Assembly: GCA_022266195.1 (NCBI GenBank)
Contig: WHVY01000007.1
Span: forward strand, 2,294,001 to 2,358,000
Source: Tetranychus cinnabarinus
Taxonomy: Eukaryota; Arthropoda; Arachnida; Trombidiformes; Tetranychidae
Length of the DNA: 64,000 nucleotides
Direction: 5' to 3'
Position numbers and translations under genes: made by a program
Notes under the pieces: generated by a model
What the model was told of the DNA's origin: nothing
Seen by the model: the letters and a program-made list of their open reading frames with translations, nothing else
The model's database searches: none
In this document: positions 12,484 to 22,347 of the stretch, piece by piece
How positions within the stretch are numbered: position 1 is the stretch's first letter
Layout: the number at the start of each line of letters is the position of its first letter

Positions 12484-12584
12484 GTTAATCCATCAGCTTC
12501 AAGGAACTGACCCAAATCGACAAATTGATAAACATTATTTATAGTCGTTAGATGCCCAACGTCAACCCCGACTGAGTCCATCAG
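12484..12584 (-). pseudogene. esterase exon relic in the 3' flank of CES2
   Basis: Second copy of the degenerate esterase exon fragment seen at 9192-9292; the two are nearly identical to each other, more so than either is to an esterase exon. It lies about 140 bases beyond the CES2 stop. Confidence 0.7.
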
Positions 12585-12721
12585 TTAGAGATCAAATACC
12601 AGATAAATTGATTCCATTCAAAGAGAATGAGCCCTTTGAAGCCCAAGCAGAAGTTAAACAACATGATTGATAAAAAATAGAATCGTGAAAGTTGAAAGGT
12701 GATCATTCACTAGCAAAACCA

Positions 12722-14570
12722 TTAAAGCTCGTCATGATCTTCCACCATCTTGGCATAGACTCCTGTTAAAGAATGAAAAGTCCATTGAAAAAGGAGTTAT
12801 GAGCCATTGGGAGTCAATAATTCAAAGTTATGCTTTAGACTTACCTGTTTCAGAATTCAGGTTGTATTGTTTTTCGAGTGGGAAAGGCCAATTTTGAATA
12901 CAAAATTCAACAGATTTGGTTTCAATCAAACCAATTTTGTTGGAATCAAGAACCATAGTGGGGTAAGGAATAGGATCGCTTAGGTTCCAGGGCAACCATT
13001 CTCGGTGAGAGATTTGTGGCGGTTTACTGTTTCAAAGGAGAAGACAAATTAATGCATTGAATGAAGAAAAAACAGAATTTCTAAGATTCACTAACCCATC
13101 TTTGGCAAATTTTGTCCAAATGTCAATCATGAGCCATGACAAAACAACATCTTCATTATTGAATTTATCAAGTTTGATAAAAGGGTAACCAAAAACCATT
13201 GGAATATCGTCAGCGTGAGAAGCAATATTAGTCATCCATCCAGCTTGACTAAATTCTGGTACAAGAGCTTGGGTTGGCTTCTGCGTTTGAAAATAACAAT
13301 AAACATTTGGAACACCACTAGCGATCAAATCTCGACCAAATGCATAAGTCGGACAAGTAAGAATTGTGTCGCCAAGGGCTTGGGTGACAGCTAATCTAAT
13401 GGCATCAGAGTCATCAGCAGGCAATGAAGCTAAGTACCGTTCTGAATAGAAATCGATCAGCTTTTTACCGAAAAGTTTGCCAAAAATGTACTTAGCGTGA
13501 GGAATAGTCAAGTTAACTGGATTCAATGGATGAAAAGTAACCATGTCTTTCATTAACAACATTACTGCTCCTTCATTACCAACAGCACCCAATAGAACAT
13601 TAACATTAGGATCCACTCCATGGTTAGAAACGAGTTCTTCTGGGTGATTTGGAAGGAATTCACCGTCAACTTTTGGCCAGAATAACAACCCATCAGCATC
13701 AGGAAATTGTCCAAATCGATAATTTGATAAACATGATTTGTAGCCATCGGAGGTACAATCAATTTTGCTTAAAAAGCTTTTGACTAACCCTGGCTGAGTC
13801 CATCGGTTTATATCATAAATAGAGCCACTTTGCATGATTGCGTTTTTGAACAGTCCTTTCGATTGTGGACTAACAAGGTGAGCTCAAACTGACATTGAGC
13901 CTGCAAATTCACCGAAAATCGTTACTGCATTAGGATCTCCTCCAAAATGTTCAATATTATCTTTAACCCATTTTAAAGCTAATTGCTGATCCCAAAGACC
14001 CATATTACCAGGAACACCAGCTTCGGGCAAATGAAGGAAACCCAAAGAACCCAAACGATAATTAATAGATACAATTATAACATCTTTTAATCCAGTTACT
14101 GGTGTACCGTCATATTGACTTGGAATGTTAGCTGAATCAAAATTGAAACCACCACCATGGATCCAAACCATGACTGGACGTAAACTATTTTTCTTGCCAT
14201 TTTTTCTGTCTTGGAAAGCAGCTTCTGTAGTGAAAACATTCAGAATCAAGCAATCTTCGCTGATGGGAAGCTCCATGTTGAAACCAGGAAAGACTGGCTG
14301 CATACAATACATTTGCATCCATTTGTTTACACTCAACACTCCATTCCATGGTTTCTTTGGCACTGGTTTTTGAAAACGTAATTCATTCAATGGTGGTTCA
14401 GCGAACGGAATCCCCAAAAATTGGTAAACTTTAACACCTCTAAAATCAACTGAAGTACCTTTTATTGATCCTGAAGATAATGTTAATTCAGGCTCTACAT
14501 TTTCTGATATTGTTTGATGAGATAACTGAAGAATGAAAAGGAAAAGGAAAATAGTTGATGACAACTTCAT
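12722..14570 (-). pseudogene. CES2: carboxylesterase with one stop codon and a missing nucleophile
   Basis: Exons 14570-13096, 13026-12845 and 12762-12722 keep all phases and would make about 565 residues with the same signal peptide as CES1 and a C-terminal DHDEL, an ER-retention signal. Two lesions stand out. The nucleophile motif reads GEFAG (TTT at 13907-13905), so no catalytic serine; and seven codons later TGA (13886-13884) replaces a serine codon, cutting the protein at about residue 228. There are no frameshifts relative to CES1, and Glu (NEG) and His (SHADD) of the triad are kept. The upstream flank lacks the TATA element of CES1. The product, if any, would be inactive; an earlier full-length but non-catalytic ER protein is possible. 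It is read as a young pseudogene; a polymorphic or misassembled stop cannot be excluded. Confidence 0.88.
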
Positions 14571-15080
14571 TGTAGCTTGTAAACAGTCACTGGCTATTAC
14601 AATAATTGACGTCTTCTCTTCAAACAGCTCCAAAGAGTAATTTAAGTTAGCCCTTATCTCATTTCTCACCCTTTACCTCGTCGTGCTATCTCTTGCTCCT
14701 CTTTGAACAGCTCCGATGTATTTTGATAAAATCTCATTCTTAGTGCACACTTTGGTTGCTGTTAATTGGAAAACACTTGATAAAATCTCGCGAGATCTCC
14801 CAATCCATAATAAGCTGCAATGTAGTTATCTAAAAAGTTGCTGTAGCTAGAAACTCGTCTCTGTCTGGAAAAGTTAAGCCATTATCACTTGATTATGAGT
14901 TCACTAGTGTTGCACTGAAATAGGGTTTAATTTGAGCCCCTCTTGTGGCTATGGGTTACTTTAAGCACTCATTTTTGTCATGGATTCCTCGTCTGATCAC
15001 GTGAAAGAACTTTTTTTGCTTCTGTTATAGATTTTGGATCGTTCTGTTTCTAGGTTGTTCTTAATTCCGATTTTTCGGAA
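14571..15080 (-). repeat. duplicated esterase 5' flank, copy 2
   Basis: Counterpart of 11697-12115. It diverges from it mainly over about 14610-14715, where the CES1 TATA region is replaced, and again beyond about 15070, where the small-protein pseudogene copy begins. Confidence 0.75.
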
Positions 15081-15114
15081 CAGAACAAAGAACTATTGCT
15101 CCTGGCGCTGGAGT

Positions 15115-15850
15115 AAAAGGCAATAAATCACAACATGTATGTTGCTTTTGCGTGTATCGTGGTGTTTTGATTGCCTGAATATTATGTACCTACAGGTATT
15201 TGCTAAAAAATCTTCCATAGACAATATTCTCATTGCTTGAAAATTGAATTTTGTGCATTTTGTCCAGTAAAACAATGATAGGCGCAAATATAAATTACTT
15301 GAGTATTGGTAAGAATATATCTCAACAGAGATTTTGAGTAAAAACACAGAAATTGAGAATAATATGCAAAATTCCAACTGTGTTCATAGTTCTCAATTCA
15401 GCCAATTTATCTTATTCGTGTTTCTTGTCCTCACGATTGCTTACAGATGCAGTTATAACTAATTCAACAACTCCAATCTCCAACGGAAGACCTACAAGAG
15501 CCGACAACATCACTTAACCGCCAATGGCCAGAAGCATCTTATTTGGTACCCAACTTTTGGCATGTCTAAACTACTTCCTAGACACAGATAGATGATGAAG
15601 ACAGCTCATCTTACAGGAGGTTAATAATGTTAGATGCTTCCAAAAGTGTAAATGATACCATATCGAAAGACTCTGGATCAAATTCAATTGCTCACTTAAA
15701 GATTTCTACTCTTGGGGAATCGCGAATATTATTGAAGGCAACCTTTAACCATGAATATCAATGTGACTAACTAAATAACTGTTGTCCATTTGTCTTGTGT
15801 ATCAATCAATAGTTAACTCTTTTACATGTTACAATAATTTCCTTCGCGTT
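15115..15850 (+). pseudogene. contracted dead copy of the small secreted-protein gene locus
   Basis: This stretch matches 21428-23290 in four blocks separated by gaps. Missing relative to the other copy are about 21561-21751, about 21893-22077 (exactly the TATA box, initiator, 5' untranslated region and start codon), and about 22260-22825. The coding remnant (about 15404-15590) still reads LTDAVITNSTTPIS-like codons but is frameshifted and lacks its ATG. It therefore cannot be expressed as the intact gene is. It shows that the small gene was duplicated together with the esterases. Confidence 0.75.
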
Positions 15851-15869
15851 GAGTGAAAGTGAATTTGTA

Positions 15870-16020
15870 CTACTACTTCACTCTCCATTTAATCAAACCT
15901 AATTACTCTCGAAGCACCAGAAATGCTCTGACAGTATTATTGTTATTTGATCAAACGAATTCCAATTTACTTGAAAAAATGTGCAACCAGAAATTGCTAT
16001 TTCGTTCTGAGCGTTTTGTT
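15870..16020. repeat. duplicated 3'-flank segment upstream of CES3 relic
   Basis: Similar to 8505-8660, the far 3' flank of CES1. Here it immediately follows the small-protein pseudogene copy, so the junction near 15850 marks a unit boundary in the array. Confidence 0.6.
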
Positions 16021-16156
16021 CAGAAGTTAGAAGGAATAAAATATGCAATTTTATTTTATTGATTTAATAGTTTTCAAAAAATTAACAAAAAGAATTGCAA
16101 TCTTTAAATTAAATTTTATTCAAAAATAAAAAATTCAATGGTTAGAGTCTCATGAA

Positions 16157-16255
16157 TGCTGATCCATAAGCTTCAAGGAACTGATCAAATTGATAATTTG
16201 TTAAACATGATTTATAGTCGTTAGATGCACAACGTTAAGCCCGACTGAGTCCATC
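16157..16255 (-). pseudogene. esterase exon relic in the 3' flank of CES3
   Basis: Third copy of the degenerate exon fragment (see 9192-9292 and 12484-12584), in the same position relative to the esterase 3' end. Confidence 0.65.
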
Positions 16256-16410
16256 AGTAATAAGATGGATCAAAAATTAGCTCAAATACCAGATAAATTG
16301 CTTCCATTCAAAGAGAATGAGTCTTTTGAAGCCTAAGCAGAAGTAAACAGTTGATAGTTGATAAGAAATTAAATTATGAAAGTTGTAAAGATCATTCACT
16401 AGCAAAACTA

Positions 16411-17858
16411 TTAAAGCTCGCCATGATCTTCTTCCTTCTTGTCATAGACCTCTGTTAAGAGTCCATTGAAAAAGGCGGAATGAGTCATACGGTGTCAACA
16501 ATCAAATTCAATTGCTTTTATAATAAAACTCACCTATTTCAGAATTCAAATCGTATTGTTTTTCGAGTGGGAAAGGCCAATTTTTGATACAAAATTCAAC
16601 AAATTTGGTTTCAATCAAACCAATTTTGTGTGAGTTAAGAACCATATTGGGATAGAATTACTTAAGTACCAGGGTAACCATTCTCGGTGAGAGATTTGTG
16701 GAGGCTTACTATTTGAAAAGAGAAGATGAAATAAGGAATATTGAAATAAATAAAATGATGGATATAAATATACAAACCAATCTTTGGCGATATTTGTCTG
16801 AATGTCCATGATCAAATCTCGACCAAATGCATAAGTCGAACAAATAGGAATTGTGTCACCAAGAGCTTGGGCAACAGTTAACCGTATGGCATCAGAGTCA
16901 TCAGCAGGCAATGAAGCTAAGTACCGTTCTGAATAGAAATCGAACAGCTTTTTACCGAAAAGTTTACCGATAATGTATTAATACTTAGCGTGAGGAATAG
17001 TTAAGTTAATTGGATTCAGTGGATGAAAAGTAAACCATGTCTTTCATCAACAACATGAAAGCACCTTCATTACCAGCAGTACCAAATAAAACATTAGCAT
17101 TTGAATCCACTGTATGGTTAGAAACCAGTTCTTCTGGATAATTCGGAAGGAATTCACCGTCAACTGTTGGCTAGAATAATAACCCATCAGCTTCAGGGAA
17201 TTGACCAAATCGATAATTTGATAATCATGAGCTTTATTGGTTAGATGTACAGCCAATTTTGCTTGAAAAGCTTTTTGGCTAACGCTGGTTTAGCCCATCT
17301 GTTTATAGCATTGATAGAATCACCGTGCATAATGGCGTTGTTAAACAATCCTTGTGATGGTAAACTAACAAGGTGAGGTGAAACTGGCATTGAGCCCACA
17401 TATTCCCCGAAAATCATTACTTCGTTGCATCTCCACCACACGATAATTAATAGATACAATTATAACAGCTTTTAAGCCGGTTATTGGTGTACCGTCATAT
17501 TGATTTGGAGTGTTAGCTGAACCACAATTGAAACCACCACCATCGATCCAAACCATGCCAATTTATTTTTCTTTCCATTTTTTTCTGTCTTGGAAGCAGC
17601 TTCTGTTGTAAAAACATTAAGAATCAGGCAATCCTCGCTAAGGTGAAGCTCCGTGTTGAAACCAGGGAAGACTGGCTGCATACAAGCAGAACCCCATTTG
17701 TTCACACTCAACACTGGATTCCATGGTTTCTTCGGCACTAGTTTTTGAAAACGTAATTCATTCAATGGTGGTTCAGCGAACGGAATCGTTAAAAATTGGT
17801 AAACTTTAACACCTCCAAAGACAACTGTAGTACCTTTTATTGATCATGAAGATAATGT
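16411..17858 (-). pseudogene. CES3: decayed carboxylesterase pseudogene, 5' truncated
   Basis: The terminal exon (16451-16411, ending DHGEL), exon 2 and broken parts of exon 1 are recognisable. An internal deletion removes the GVPNVYGY to NNEDVV region; another removes the segment between SINYR and GGD (near 17440); several frameshifts follow. The nucleophile motif reads GEYVG (TAT at 17402-17400) and the oxyanion loop has DGG in place of HGG. Homology stops at 17858, within codon about 31 of the CES1 numbering, where an unrelated insert begins, so the signal peptide and promoter are gone. Not functional. Confidence 0.88.
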
Positions 17859-19782
17859 CAGTATACCATAGTATGGACATGGCAATGATAGAATAACATA
17901 AAAATCAGACAAAAGCATAGCACAACTATTTTAATATCAAAAGCACACATCAAAGGATATATGGTATTAATACAAACATATGCAGTACAAAGGTAGTTGT
18001 AATAAGCCGTGTCAATTTTTTCTCTTTCTTTCCTTTCTCTGTCTTTTTTATCTAGTTTTTGCTGAAATCGTTAATGTTACAGATCAGAAAGCAGATGTAA
18101 AAAGCCAGAATGATCATTGATAACATGTTTATTTTTGAGAACTTATAACAAACTATTAGCAACTTTAGCAGTTAGCAAGAGAAAAGTTTTAGCAGTATCA
18201 TAACAAACAAAATTGCGAAAGTTACAACGGAAATTTTTTTTAAACTGCAATTAGATAATCTGATAGGTCTATTAAGATAAAGACATCGCTGCTAGACTTT
18301 AGGTTAAAATAGTTATGGCTAATTTTTATCCAAAACAAACTTTGCGTTCAAAGTTCAATCCAACGTAGACAACCAGAGAGTAGAAAAAACAATCAGTTAC
18401 ATCCTCACTAGTGTATTAACTCTATTCAATTGCAGTTTTAATTTTCAGTTTATGTCTCACTACCTGGTTAAGTGAAGCTACATTTCAAGTTAGCCCGACA
18501 TTTTTATTTTAACGTATCACACACGCCATCCTGAGATCTTTTCTCAATTTTTTGTAAAATTGATCATCGATTTCTGACCCTTTCAACAGTTAAGTTTTTT
18601 TGCGTTTATTGTTCCAAAAGTTTTATTAATTATTTATCCTACTACTTTCATTCACCGTCATGGCCTTAGCTCATGTACCATCTGGTAATCAGCAACTTCT
18701 CCAGCAGCGTGCAATATTACGTACTCTTCGTCGAGAGATGCAAGCTACACGTAATGGGTGGATATGTAATAAGGGTAATCCCCGACTATGTGAGCTCAAT
18801 GTTTCCAATTTACCTGGTGGCATTAACGACCCTAACATCGAGACACAGCTTCAACTCGACTTAATTCTAAGCAGACTGCCCAACTCATATCGAAAAGTTT
18901 CTTATGTAATGTACCAACGTGAGTATACTACCATTGGAGTGTACAATAATCGATACAAGCCAGAAATAGCGTTGTTAATTAATTCACACCAGCCTACTTG
19001 GACTGTGTCAAATCCTGTGTTGCGTCCAGCTCGGATGTACTTCTTCGCACGTTCACCTTTGGACATCAACAATTTGCCCGGTTTCACTAATACCTTGATT
19101 CGAATGAACCATTTGGTGAACGATGGTGTAACGCGTGTTACGGATATTCGATTCGAGCTAATGAGGACACGCGTATTACTCTAGCTGTAGGTCAACAGAA
19201 TCGTAATCGGTTACTGAATTCTGAGGGAAGAATTGTGTTTTTTAACAGAACCGCTCTTATATATGATGATCTAGGACTTGTATGTTGTTCTCGCTGTTAC
19301 TCATACGATCATTCTACTGATCAGTGTACTTCTGGCAATGTTAAGTGCATCACTTGTGGTGGTCCTCATGATGGCGAATGTCCATTTCAGCGTTTTCCTG
19401 GATTACGACGATGTGCTAGTTGTGCTTCTACACTCGCTGAAAGCCATCATACTCATTCGCAGAGGTGTCCTTCATTGATATATCATGCTTCTCTCTTAGC
19501 TAACAGAGTTGATTTTCAATACAACTGGCTGTTGGTTCCTGTGTGCCCTACCCTCTATTAGTGTACCATTAAGACCTACTCTTATTATTCTAATTTTCTT
19601 TGTAATCACTATTGAGGCTCCATTTAACCGAATTATGCCGAATTATGTAACAGAGCGTATCAGGCTCTTAATATTTTTCTAATTCTAACAATAAAGTGAT
19701 TTCAACTGATTTAAGATGGTTCTAAATTGAAATTATTTTTGATGCAAACGTATTTTGTTCAGTGTGTAGCACCACACCCAAG
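17859..19782 (+). mobile_element. insert carrying an ORF1-only (gag-like) retroelement
   Basis: This block replaces the junction between CES3 and CES4: homology to esterase DNA ends at about 17858 on the left and resumes at about 19783 on the right. It contains about 800 bases without a gene, then the gag-like reading frame (18660-19561), then about 180 bases including AATAAAG near 19690. No reverse transcriptase or endonuclease follows. No terminal inverted or direct repeats and no poly(A) tail were found by eye, so the true ends of the element inside the insert are unknown. Confidence 0.6.
18660..19561 (+). pseudogene. gag-like ORF1 of a non-LTR-type retroelement, one frameshift
   Basis: The first frame starts at ATG 18660 and stops at 19182-19184; the protein resumes in the +1 frame from about 19158 and continues to a stop at 19559-19561, so one indel near 19158 separates two halves that together would give about 300 residues. 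The N-terminal half is a basic, Gln-rich start and an RRM-like nucleic-acid-binding region; the C-terminal half has zinc knuckles: C-x2-C-x4-H-x4-C (CSRCYSYDHSTDQC), then C-x2-C-x3-H-x3-C (CITCGGPHDGEC), then a third C-x2-C pair with downstream H and C. This order is typical of ORF1 proteins of jockey/I-like non-LTR elements, which bind the element RNA. A domesticated gag gene is an alternative, made less likely by the frameshift. Confidence 0.7.
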
Positions 19783-19794
19783 TTATGCTTTAGA

Positions 19795-21408
19795 ATAAAA
19801 CTTACCTGTTTCAGAATCAATAATGGGATTTTTTTCGAGTGGGAAGGTCAATTTTTAATAAAAAATTCAACCGATTTGGTTTCAATCAAACCTATTTTAT
19901 CCAGAGTTTAGACCAAAGTATGGTAAGAAATAGAATCACTTGCGTTCCAGGGCAACCATTCTCGGGGAGAGATTTGTTGTGGTTTACTGTTTCAGAGAAG
20001 ATCAATTATTGCAGCGAATCAAGAAAAAAAAAATTATAAAAATGAATTCTGTAACCCATCTTTGGCAAATTTCGTCTAAATGTCAATCATGAGAAATGAC
20101 AAACAACGTCTTCATTTTTGAATTTATCATGTTTGGTAAATGGGTGACCAAAAACCATGCGAAAAGTATCAGCGTGAGAAGCAATATTAGACATCCATTT
20201 AGCTTGATTAGGGACCGGTAAGACAGCGTGATGACCTCTGCGTTTGAACATGACCATAAACATTTGAAACAACACTAGTGATCGAATCTCAACCAAATGC
20301 ATAAGTCGGACAAGTAAGAATTTAATCATCAAGTACTTGAGCAACAGCTAACCGAATGGCATCAGAGTCATCAGCTGACAATGACGCTTAGAACCGTTCT
20401 CAATAGAAATCGATCGATTTTTACCGAAAAATGTGGAAAATGTGATTTTGCCAAGAATGTACTTAGCGTGAGGAATAGTCAAGTTAACTGGATTCAATGG
20501 ATGAAAAGTAACCAAGTCTTTCATCAACAACATTACTGTACCTTCATTACAAACAATACCTAATAAAACATTGATGCGCTGATCCAAGCCATGGTTTGAA
20601 ACAAGTTCTTCTGGATGATTTGGAAAGAATTCGCTGTCAACTGTTGGCCAGAATTTTAACTCATCAGCTGCAGGGAATTGATTGAATTGACAATTTGATA
20701 AAAATGATTTATAGTCATTAGATGTACAACCAATTTTGCTTGAAAAGCTTTTTGGCTAACGCTGGTTTGGTCCATCGGTTTATAGCATTGATAGAATCAC
20801 CGTGCATAATGGAACATATTTTTGCACAGTCCTTTCGATTTTGAACTAACAAGGTTAGCTGAAACTGACATTGAGCCTGCAGGGTCACCGAAAATCGTTA
20901 ATTCATCAGGATCTTCATCAAAATGTATACATATGTAATATGATATTTACCTCATTGCAAAGTCAACTGCTGATCCCAAAGATCCATGTTACCAGGAACA
21001 CCAGCTTCGGGTAATTGAAGGAAGCGTAAAGAACCCAAACGATAATTCAAAGATACAATTATAACATCTTTAAATCCGGTTATTGGTGTGGAGATTGATC
21101 TGGAGTATTAGCTGAACCAAAATTGAAACTACCACGATGGATCCAAACCATGACTGGACGTAATTTATTTTTCTTTCCATTTTTTCTGTCTTGGAAAGCA
21201 GCTTCTGTTGTGAAAAAATTCAGAATCAAGCAATCTTCGCTGATGGGAAGCTCCATGTTGAAACCAGGGAAGACTGGCTGCATACAAGAAGAACCCCATT
21301 TGTTCATACTCAACACTGCATTCCATGGTTTCTTTGGCACTAGTTTTTGAAAACGTAGCCCATTCAATTGATGTTAAGCGAACGGAATGCCCAAAAATTG
21401 GTAAACTT
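19795..21408 (-). pseudogene. CES4: decayed carboxylesterase pseudogene, truncated at both ends
   Basis: Exon 2 and most of exon 1 are recognisable, but with many frameshifts and stops (for example near 20345, 20390 and 20750) and a disrupted segment around 20930. Exon 3 and its HDEL tail are absent because the insert at 17859-19782 took their place. Exon 1 begins at codon about 47, so the signal peptide is missing; upstream of 21408 the sequence changes to the small-protein locus. The nucleophile motif reads GDPAG (CCT at 20883-20881) and the oxyanion motif HRGS. Not functional. Confidence 0.88.
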
Positions 21409-21917
21409 ACAAGACGTACAAGAACAATAAAACACATGTATATTGCTTTTTGCGTGTATCGTGGTGTTTTGATTGCCTGAAAACTATCTACCTACAGGTA
21501 TTTGCTAAAAAATCTTCCAACTGACAATATTCTCATTGCTTGAAAATTTAATTTTGTGCATTTAATCAGCCTTCCGTGTCATTAATGGGCTTCGCAATAC
21601 CACCGATATCAAATTAAGGATTTATTTACGATTCAGAGCCTAGAAAACAAATCAACCTTAACATGAGCATCCATATCTTTACAAGTGTCTTAGAAATTGA
21701 GGTTCATTTGATCCAGAATCCGATTGAACATGTTCATTCCACCGAATCAACTATCCAGTAAAACAATGATAGGCGTAAATATGAATTACTTGAGTATTGG
21801 TAAGAATATATCTCAACAGAGATTTTGAGTAAAAACACGGAAATTGAGAATAATATGCAAAATTCCAACTGTGATCATAGTTCTCAATTCAGTCAAGCAA
21901 AAAAGACAGTTAGACAG

Positions 21918-21954
21918 TATATAAAGCAAAATTTTGAGGATATCGCCATCAGTT
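21918..21954 (+). promoter_or_regulatory. TATA box and initiator of the small secreted-protein gene
   Basis: TATATAAA at 21918-21925 is followed by TCAGTT at 21949-21954, the arthropod initiator consensus. With the A at 21951 as +1, the TATA box starts 33 bases upstream, the expected spacing. Predicted 5' untranslated region of 113 bases to the ATG at 22064. Confidence 0.7.
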
Positions 21955-22063
21955 GAATCCATCTTCAAGCTGAAGATTCGAATAGTGGTGAATTTGTTTA
22001 AAACAGTTTCAAATTATATAAGTTGAAATAATTTTACGTTGTTTACTTGTTCATTTCATAAAA

Positions 22064-22279
22064 ATGATTTCAATTTTAGTATCTTATTTGTGTTTCTTGT
22101 CCTCAGGATTGCTTACAGATGCAGTGATAACTAATTCATCAACTCCAATCTCCAGAGGAAGACAAATGGATGATCTACATGAGCCGACAACAGCACTTAA
22201 TCGCCATTGGCCAGAAGCCTCTTATTTGGTAACCAATTTAGGAATGTCTACTCTACTTCCGATCGCTATTCTTATCTGA
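22064..22279 (+). CDS. small secreted or membrane-anchored protein, 71 residues, family unknown
   Basis: A single-exon gene. The N-terminus MISILVSYLCFLSSGLLTDA looks like a signal peptide; the mature part would be about 50 residues, with one sequon (NSST), a basic RGR, an acidic DDLHEP stretch and a hydrophobic end (MSTLLPIAILI) that could be a membrane tail or a GPI-attachment signal. There are no cysteines outside the signal peptide, so it is not a disulfide-rich toxin or defensin type. Evidence that it is real: a TATA box and initiator at the correct spacing upstream, an AATAAA at 22342-22347, and a duplicated but promoterless and broken copy at 15115-15850. I recognise no family. A short non-coding transcript with a chance frame is the alternative. 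Confidence 0.6.
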   Translation: MISILVSYLCFLSSGLLTDAVITNSSTPISRGRQMDDLHEPTTALNRHWPEASYLVTNLGMSTLLPIAILI

Positions 22280-22341
22280 ATCGGAGTTATTCTGTCAAAT
22301 TGCGCATCTTGAGTCCTTCTTATAGCTAACAATCATCAACT

Positions 22342-22347
22342 AATAAA
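22342..22347 (+). terminator. polyadenylation signal of the small secreted-protein gene
   Basis: AATAAA 63 bases past the stop codon at 22279, giving a predicted unspliced mRNA of about 0.4 kb. Confidence 0.5.

Noticed and set aside
11862..14795. TCTCGCGAGA palindrome upstream of CES1 and CES2 as a regulatory element
   Set aside because: It is shared because the flanks are duplicated, and the known promoter role of this motif is in vertebrates; no independent support here.
19158..19184. Possible programmed +1 frameshift in the retroelement ORF1
   Set aside because: No slippery heptamer or stem-loop is evident, and the two halves encode parts of one gag-like protein that is normally a single frame; a simple one-base indel explains it.
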